DNA from: DATMTS01 sp035564555 | GTDB lineage: Bacteria; Actinomycetota; Actinomycetes; Actinomycetales; Microbacteriaceae | Direction of reading: 5' to 3' | NCBI GenBank assembly: GCA_035564555.1 | Contig: DATMTS010000078.1 | Location: 1-9,820, forward strand | DNA: 9,820 nt | Part shown: piece after piece, positions 6,831 through 9,820 of the stretch | Layout of the letters: each line of letters begins with the position of its first letter | How positions within the stretch are numbered: position 1 is the stretch's first letter | Program-made: the position numbers and the translations under genes | The notes under the pieces: model-generated | Told to the model about the DNA's origin: nothing | The model's database searches: none | The model's input: only the letters and a program-made list of their open reading frames with translations

Positions 6831-6839
6831 ACACTATCA
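6831..6839 (-). promoter_or_regulatory. Candidate extended -10 promoter for the SDR-peptidase operon
   Basis: The minus strand reads TGATAGTGT, an extended -10 (TG-N-TANNNT), about 52 bases before the GTG start. No good -35 is visible, which is common when the extended TG is present. It lies back to back with the promoter candidate of the NfeD operon. Confidence 0.4.
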
Positions 6840-6867
6840 AGCGCAGTCACCGCCGTGGCGTGTGGAC

Positions 6868-6876
6868 TGGTAGCGT
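6868..6876 (+). promoter_or_regulatory. Candidate extended -10 promoter for the NfeD-SPFH-GDPD operon
   Basis: TGGTAGCGT matches the extended -10 pattern TG-N-TANNNT, 40 bases upstream of the GTG at 6917. No clear -35 hexamer is seen at 16-18 bases. Confidence 0.4.
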
Positions 6877-6916
6877 CTGAACAGGGGCTGCGCGCCCGCC
6901 GAAGGGAGCGTCTCAC

Positions 6917-7393
6917 GTGGACCTGGTCTCCTCATTCGCCTGGATCGGCTGGCTCGTGCTGATCCTGGTCTTCATCACGGTCGAGATGCTCACACTCGAT
7001 TTCGTCTTTCTGATGATCGCCGTCGGAAGCGTCGGAGGCTTGCTCTCGGGCCTGTTCGGGCTGCCGTGGTGGTGGCAATTGGTGATCGCCGCTGCGCTCT
7101 CGCTCCTGCTGCTGTTCACCATCCGGCCGCCGCTGCTGCGAGCCTTGCGACGCGGTGAGGATCCGACGGCGAGCAACGTCGCGGCACTGCTGGGCAGCCA
7201 GGGACGCGTGGTCGAGACCGTATCGGTGCACGGCGGCTTGGTGAAGCTCGCCAACGGCGAGACCTGGACGGCGCGCCTGTCCCCCGGACTCGACCCGCGT
7301 CGACTCGAAACCGGCGAACCCGTGCTCGTGACCTCCATCGACGGTGCCACCGCCGTCGTCATCCCGTCAGAAAGGTCGGACTCGAATGGCTGA
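6917..7393 (+). CDS. Short NfeD-like integral membrane protein
   Basis: The product has 158 residues. Two to three hydrophobic segments span ~7-48 and 52-69 (the latter begins WWWQLVIAAA). They are followed by a basic stretch RPPLLRALRR at 70-79 and a C-terminal beta-rich domain at ~88-150 (LLGSQGRVVE ... GETWTARL ... GEPVLVTSIDGATAVVIP). This is the short NfeD form: membrane helices plus an OB-fold, without the N-terminal ClpP-like protease of long NfeD. NfeD proteins are typically encoded beside SPFH/stomatin proteins and are thought to assist their assembly or turnover. The GTG start at 6917 has GGGAG 8 bases upstream. The last 8 bases overlap the next gene (ATGGCTGA), which indicates translational coupling. 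It acts in the cytoplasmic membrane with the OB-fold presumably in the cytosol. The pairing supports the call more than sequence identity does. Confidence 0.85.
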   Translation: MDLVSSFAWIGWLVLILVFITVEMLTLDFVFLMIAVGSVGGLLSGLFGLPWWWQLVIAAALSLLLLFTIRPPLLRALRRGEDPTASNVAALLGSQGRVVETVSVHGGLVKLANGETWTARLSPGLDPRRLETGEPVLVTSIDGATAVVIPSERSDSNG

Positions 7394-8519
7394 CATCGTG
7401 GTGCAGATCATCGTCGTGGTGATCATCGTCATCATCGCGATCTTCGTGCTGGTGACCCTGTTCCGCGCGATCCGGATCGTGCCGCAGGCGACGGCCGGGG
7501 TGGTGGAGCGACTGGGCCGGTACCACAAGACCCTCAACCCGGGGTTGAACCTGCTGGTTCCGTTCGTCGACCGGATGCGACCGCTCATCGACATGCGCGA
7601 ACAGGTCGTCTCCTTTCCCCCGCAGCCGGTGATCACCGAGGACAATCTGGTCGTCTCGATCGACACGGTCGTGTACTTCCAGGTGACGGATGCCCGTGCC
7701 GCCACCTACGAGATCGCGAACTATCTGGGAGCGGTGGAGCAACTCACCACGACCACGTTGCGCAACGTCGTCGGCGGTCTGAACCTCGAGGAGGCGTTGA
7801 CCAGCCGCGACAACATCAACAGCCAGCTGCGCGTCGTGCTCGACGAGGCCACCGGCAAATGGGGCATCCGAGTGGGCCGCGTCGAACTCAAGTCGATCGA
7901 CCCGCCGGTGTCCATCCAGGATTCGATGGAGAAGCAGATGCGCGCGGAACGCGACCGGCGCGCCCTGATCCTGACCGCTGAGGGCACCAAACAATCGGCG
8001 ATCCTCACCGCGGAGGGGTCCCGCCAGGCGGCCATTCTCGAGGCGGAAGGCGCTGCCAAGGCGGCAGTGCTGCGCGCCGATGGCGAGGCGAAAGCCATTG
8101 CAACCGTGTTCGGCGCCATCCACGACGGCAACCCCGACAGTCCCCTGTTGGCGTATCAATACCTTCAGATGCTTCCGAAGATCGCCGATGGGCAGGCGAA
8201 CAAGGTGTGGCTGATCCCGAGCGAGTTCACCGAGGCGCTCTCCGGCATCGCGAAAGGCTTTTTGCCCGGCGCCGGCCCGGCCGGTCGTGTGCCGCAGGCG
8301 CACGGCGACAGCGCCGCAGACAGGGCATCCGAAGCCGAGGACGCGGTACAGGAGGCAGCCCGGGCGGCATCGGATGCTGCGCGCGCAGCGACCGAAGCCG
8401 CGAGCACCGCGTTCGGTGCCGGCGGCGCGCACGCAGCGGTGACCGGCGCAGCGGGCGCGGCGCCCGACGAAGGCGTCGCGGATGCGGTGGCGCGCGGTGG
8501 CCGTGACGGAACGAGCTGA
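7386..8519 (+). CDS. SPFH/Band 7 (stomatin/prohibitin-like) membrane protein
   Basis: The product has 377 residues. An N-terminal membrane anchor of Val/Ile (residues ~5-25) is followed by the SPFH domain (~28-190). Recognisable stretches are VPQATAGVVERLGRY (32-46), NPGLNLLVPFVD (51-62), VSIDTVVYFQVTD (90-102) and MRAERDRRA (185-193), as in bacterial stomatin/QmcA-type proteins. Residues 195-238 are four consecutive 11-residue repeats of the form (I/V)LxA(E/D)Gxx(Q/K)xA, a coiled-coil region used for oligomerisation. The tail after ~300 is rich in Ala with Glu and Arg and seems poorly conserved. These proteins form large membrane-bound cages or scaffolds that organise microdomains and can regulate membrane proteases such as FtsH. 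The ATG at 7386 overlaps the NfeD stop; an upstream ATG at 7344 lies entirely within NfeD and adds unlikely sequence. AAAGG about 10 bases upstream may serve as ribosome binding site. Confidence 0.92.
   Translation: MADIVVQIIVVVIIVIIAIFVLVTLFRAIRIVPQATAGVVERLGRYHKTLNPGLNLLVPFVDRMRPLIDMREQVVSFPPQPVITEDNLVVSIDTVVYFQVTDARAATYEIANYLGAVEQLTTTTLRNVVGGLNLEEALTSRDNINSQLRVVLDEATGKWGIRVGRVELKSIDPPVSIQDSMEKQMRAERDRRALILTAEGTKQSAILTAEGSRQAAILEAEGAAKAAVLRADGEAKAIATVFGAIHDGNPDSPLLAYQYLQMLPKIADGQANKVWLIPSEFTEALSGIAKGFLPGAGPAGRVPQAHGDSAADRASEAEDAVQEAARAASDAARAATEAASTAFGAGGAHAAVTGAAGAAPDEGVADAVARGGRDGTS
7968..8099 (+). repeat. Four tandem 33-base units encoding hendecad repeats
   Basis: Within the SPFH gene four in-frame 33-base units encode ILTAEGTKQSA, ILTAEGSRQAA, ILEAEGAAKAA and VLRADGEAKAI. 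They are conserved at protein level and diverged at DNA level, so this is an old coiled-coil repeat and not a recent tandem duplication. Confidence 0.8.
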
Positions 8520-9282
8520 TCGGGCGCGGGGCACAGCCTTCTTTGCTTCGCCGCTTCCCCGGGTGATCGCACACCGGGGGCTCGCGCGAGAGGCCCCGGA
8601 GAACACGATCGACGCCTTTCGTGCCGCCGTCGCCGCCGGTGCAACGCATCTGGAGACCGACGTCCAGCTGTCGATCGACGGCGTGCCCGTGCTCTCCCAC
8701 GATCCGGACCTGTCGCGGCTGACGGGAGCTGACGGACGCATCGATGCGATCGAGGCGGCTTCGCTCACCGCGCTCGATCTGGGCGGTGGAACCGGATTCG
8801 CAACGCTAGCCGAGGCGCTTGCCGCGTTCCCCGATACGCCGTTCAACGTCGACGTCAAGGCGGACGGTGCGGAGGACGCGACCGCGAGGGTGATCGACGC
8901 TGCGGGGGCCGCCGACCGCGTTCTGATCGCTTCCTTCTCCGCCCGACGTCGCCGCCGCACCCTGGCCGGGGTTCCGTCCGCGGCCACCTCGGCATCGCGT
9001 GGCGCCGTGCTGGGAGCCGTGCTCGGTGCCGCGCTCGGCATCCGGGCGCTGGTGCGGCTGGCGCTTCGCAATGTCGACGCCGTGCAGGTTCCGTTGCGTT
9101 ACGGTCGCGTGCCCATCGTGACCCGTCGATTCGTCTACGCGATGCACGCGGCAGGTGTCGAGGTACACGTATGGACGATCAACGACGTGCCCGCGATGCG
9201 GGCGCTGCTGGCCAACGGAATCGACGGGATCATCACCGATCGGTGCGACCTCGCACGTTCGCTCATCGACGATAAATTGTGA
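8503..9282 (+). CDS. Glycerophosphodiester phosphodiesterase (GDPD family)
   Basis: The product, about 259 residues, is a TIM-barrel GDPD that hydrolyses glycerophosphodiesters to sn-glycerol 3-phosphate and an alcohol. Family motifs visible: IAHRG with catalytic H24-R25, APENT with E33, the metal-binding pair E51/D53 in ETDVQ, the second catalytic H66 in LSHDP, NVDVK at 115-119, and a C-terminal VWTINDVPAMRALLANGIDGIITD near 223-246. No signal peptide is seen, so a cytosolic enzyme is expected. An Ala/Gly/Leu-rich segment (~166-188, GAVLGAVLGAALGI) could be a membrane-contacting helix. The start is uncertain: GTG 8503 gives VTERAD and a 17-base overlap with the SPFH gene. ATG 8482 adds seven residues, has GAAGG upstream and gives a 38-base overlap. 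Either overlap implies coupling with the SPFH gene, suggesting phospholipid turnover at SPFH-organised membrane. Confidence 0.9.
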   Translation: MTERADRARGTAFFASPLPRVIAHRGLAREAPENTIDAFRAAVAAGATHLETDVQLSIDGVPVLSHDPDLSRLTGADGRIDAIEAASLTALDLGGGTGFATLAEALAAFPDTPFNVDVKADGAEDATARVIDAAGAADRVLIASFSARRRRRTLAGVPSAATSASRGAVLGAVLGAALGIRALVRLALRNVDAVQVPLRYGRVPIVTRRFVYAMHAAGVEVHVWTINDVPAMRALLANGIDGIITDRCDLARSLIDDKL

Positions 9283-9306
9283 GGATTCTGTAAGGAATGC
9301 GAATTC

Positions 9307-9333
9307 GGAAAGAGAATGCCCAGCTTGACGGTT
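9307..9333 (+). promoter_or_regulatory. Possible SigR/SigH-type promoter for rbpA
   Basis: GGAAA (9307-9311) and GTT (9331-9333) are 19 bases apart, which resembles the GGAAT/A-N18-19-GTT pattern of oxidative-stress ECF sigma factors SigR and SigH. rbpA is a known SigR target in Streptomyces coelicolor. The match here is by eye and lacks the final T of GGAAT. Other elements in the same spot (TTGACG at 9325, TATAAC at 9334) are not at a working distance from each other. Confidence 0.4.
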
Positions 9334-9370
9334 TATAACTGAGGATGCATCGCGAGAAGGAGACCACACA

Positions 9371-9736
9371 ATGGCAGATCGCAGCCTGCGCGGTATGAGA
9401 CTCGGCGCACAAAGCCTGCAGAGTGAAGAGGGCGTCAGCTTCTCGCCGCGCGCGTATTACAGCTACCTGTGCCCGTCGTGCAATCGGGAGACGCAGGTCG
9501 TCTTCGCGGCCGACGCCGAAGCACCCGAGACCTGGGAGTGCAAGTACTGCGGCCACGACGCGACGCTGCTCGTCGACGACGAGCCCGTCGCCCTGGACCG
9601 CTCCGACGCGAAGACGGCGCGTACCCACTGGGACATGCTGCTCGAGCGTCGCACCCGAGCCGAACTGGAAGAGCTGCTCGAAGAGCGACTCGCCTATCTT
9701 CGTGCGCGCCGAGGAGAGCACAAGATCGGCGCCTGA
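9371..9736 (+). CDS. rbpA: RNA polymerase-binding protein RbpA
   Basis: The product has 121 residues, the usual RbpA length. An N-terminal tail (MADRSLRGMRLGAQSL) is followed by a zinc-stabilised core with C34/C37 (CPSC) and C57/C60 (CKYC). Then come the basic linker and the C-terminal sigma-interaction helix, beginning at the strongly conserved KTARTHWDMLLERR (81-94) and continuing through ELEELLEERLAYLRARR. RbpA binds RNA polymerase and group 1/2 sigma factors in actinobacteria, stabilises the open complex and contributes to growth and basal rifampicin tolerance. A strong Shine-Dalgarno, AGAAGGAGA, precedes the ATG. It stands alone after the GDPD gene with an 88-base gap that holds a candidate stress promoter, and is followed by a hairpin terminator. 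Nothing is missing or unusual in the protein. Confidence 0.97.
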   Translation: MADRSLRGMRLGAQSLQSEEGVSFSPRAYYSYLCPSCNRETQVVFAADAEAPETWECKYCGHDATLLVDDEPVALDRSDAKTARTHWDMLLERRTRAELEELLEERLAYLRARRGEHKIGA

Positions 9737-9768
9737 GCGCTAATCCCGAGGTTTGCGCTTTCGGCTTT
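9736..9768 (+). terminator. Intrinsic terminator after rbpA
   Basis: AGCGC (9736-9740) pairs with GCGCT (9755-9759). Inside it AATC pairs with GGTT, including one T-G wobble, past a single T-T mismatch, leaving a 4-base loop. The stem starts at the last base of the stop codon and is followed by TTCGGCTTTT. This is the best terminator-like structure in the window. Confidence 0.5.
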
Positions 9769-9820
9769 TCGAGTCCGGAATCGCTTCTGAACCTGTAACG
9801 ACTCACGCCGCGCGAGAGCG
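9769..9820. other. Right-edge intergenic sequence, nothing recognised
   Basis: The last ~50 bases after the rbpA terminator show no start codon with a ribosome binding site and no recognisable reading frame on either strand. Confidence 0.4.

Noticed and set aside
5364..6962. 532-codon plus-strand open frame opposite the S9 peptidase and SDR genes
   Set aside because: It spans two clear minus-strand genes with intact motifs and is His/Arg/Gly-rich without recognisable domains.
7359..9071. 570-codon minus-strand open frame opposite the SPFH and GDPD genes
   Set aside because: Composition is Arg/Ser/Ala-rich with no family motifs; it mirrors two well-supported plus-strand genes and is a GC-driven shadow.
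9325..9339. TTGACG plus TATAAC as a housekeeping promoter for rbpA
   Set aside because: The two hexamers are only three bases apart, so they cannot form one promoter.
1..9820. CRISPR arrays, tRNA, rRNA or a complete insertion sequence
   Set aside because: No regularly spaced repeats, no cloverleaf or rRNA-like stretch, and no transposase with flanking inverted repeats were seen on either strand.

Overview
The window looks like chromosomal DNA from a high-GC Gram-positive actinobacterium, most likely near Microbacteriaceae. The evidence is strong GC bias at third codon positions, a complete RbpA (an RNA polymerase-binding protein confined to Actinobacteria), GTG starts, and TANNNT -10 boxes placed directly in front of start codons. 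Apart from the left ~670 bases it reads as ordinary core genome.

Layout: (1) 1-672 is the odd part. A minus-strand reading frame with protein-like composition runs off the left edge but has no usable start codon near its natural 5' end. Next to it is a 28-bp site (381-408) with the arm/centre/arm architecture of a XerC/XerD dif site, which would place the window at the chromosome terminus. A further 264 bp with no gene holds two inverted repeats. (2) 673-3063 (-) encodes a UvrA-like tandem ATPase of the short class that lacks the UvrB-binding region (UvrA2/DrrC type). (3) 3240-3890 (+) encodes a pterin-4a-carbinolamine dehydratase domain fused to a glyoxalase-like (VOC) domain, probably from a leaderless transcript. 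(4) 3972-6779 (-) is a two-gene operon: an SDR-family protein followed, with stop codon and Shine-Dalgarno overlapping, by an S9 prolyl-oligopeptidase-type serine peptidase. (5) 6917-9282 (+) is a tightly coupled operon: a short NfeD-like membrane protein, a stomatin/SPFH-family protein (8-base overlap) and a glycerophosphodiester phosphodiesterase (about 17-base overlap). (6) 9371-9736 (+) is rbpA, with a possible stress-sigma (SigR/SigH-like) promoter and a plausible intrinsic terminator.

The NfeD/SPFH/GDPD cluster is a membrane-maintenance unit: SPFH and NfeD proteins are a known functional pair in membrane microdomains, and the co-translated phosphodiesterase suggests a link to phospholipid turnover. 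The SDR and peptidase are transcribed divergently from it across a 137-bp region with two candidate extended -10 promoters. I see no CRISPR array, tRNA, rRNA or complete insertion sequence. The observations most worth following up are the dif site, the start-less or frameshifted frame abutting it, and the missing canonical catalytic tyrosine of the SDR.
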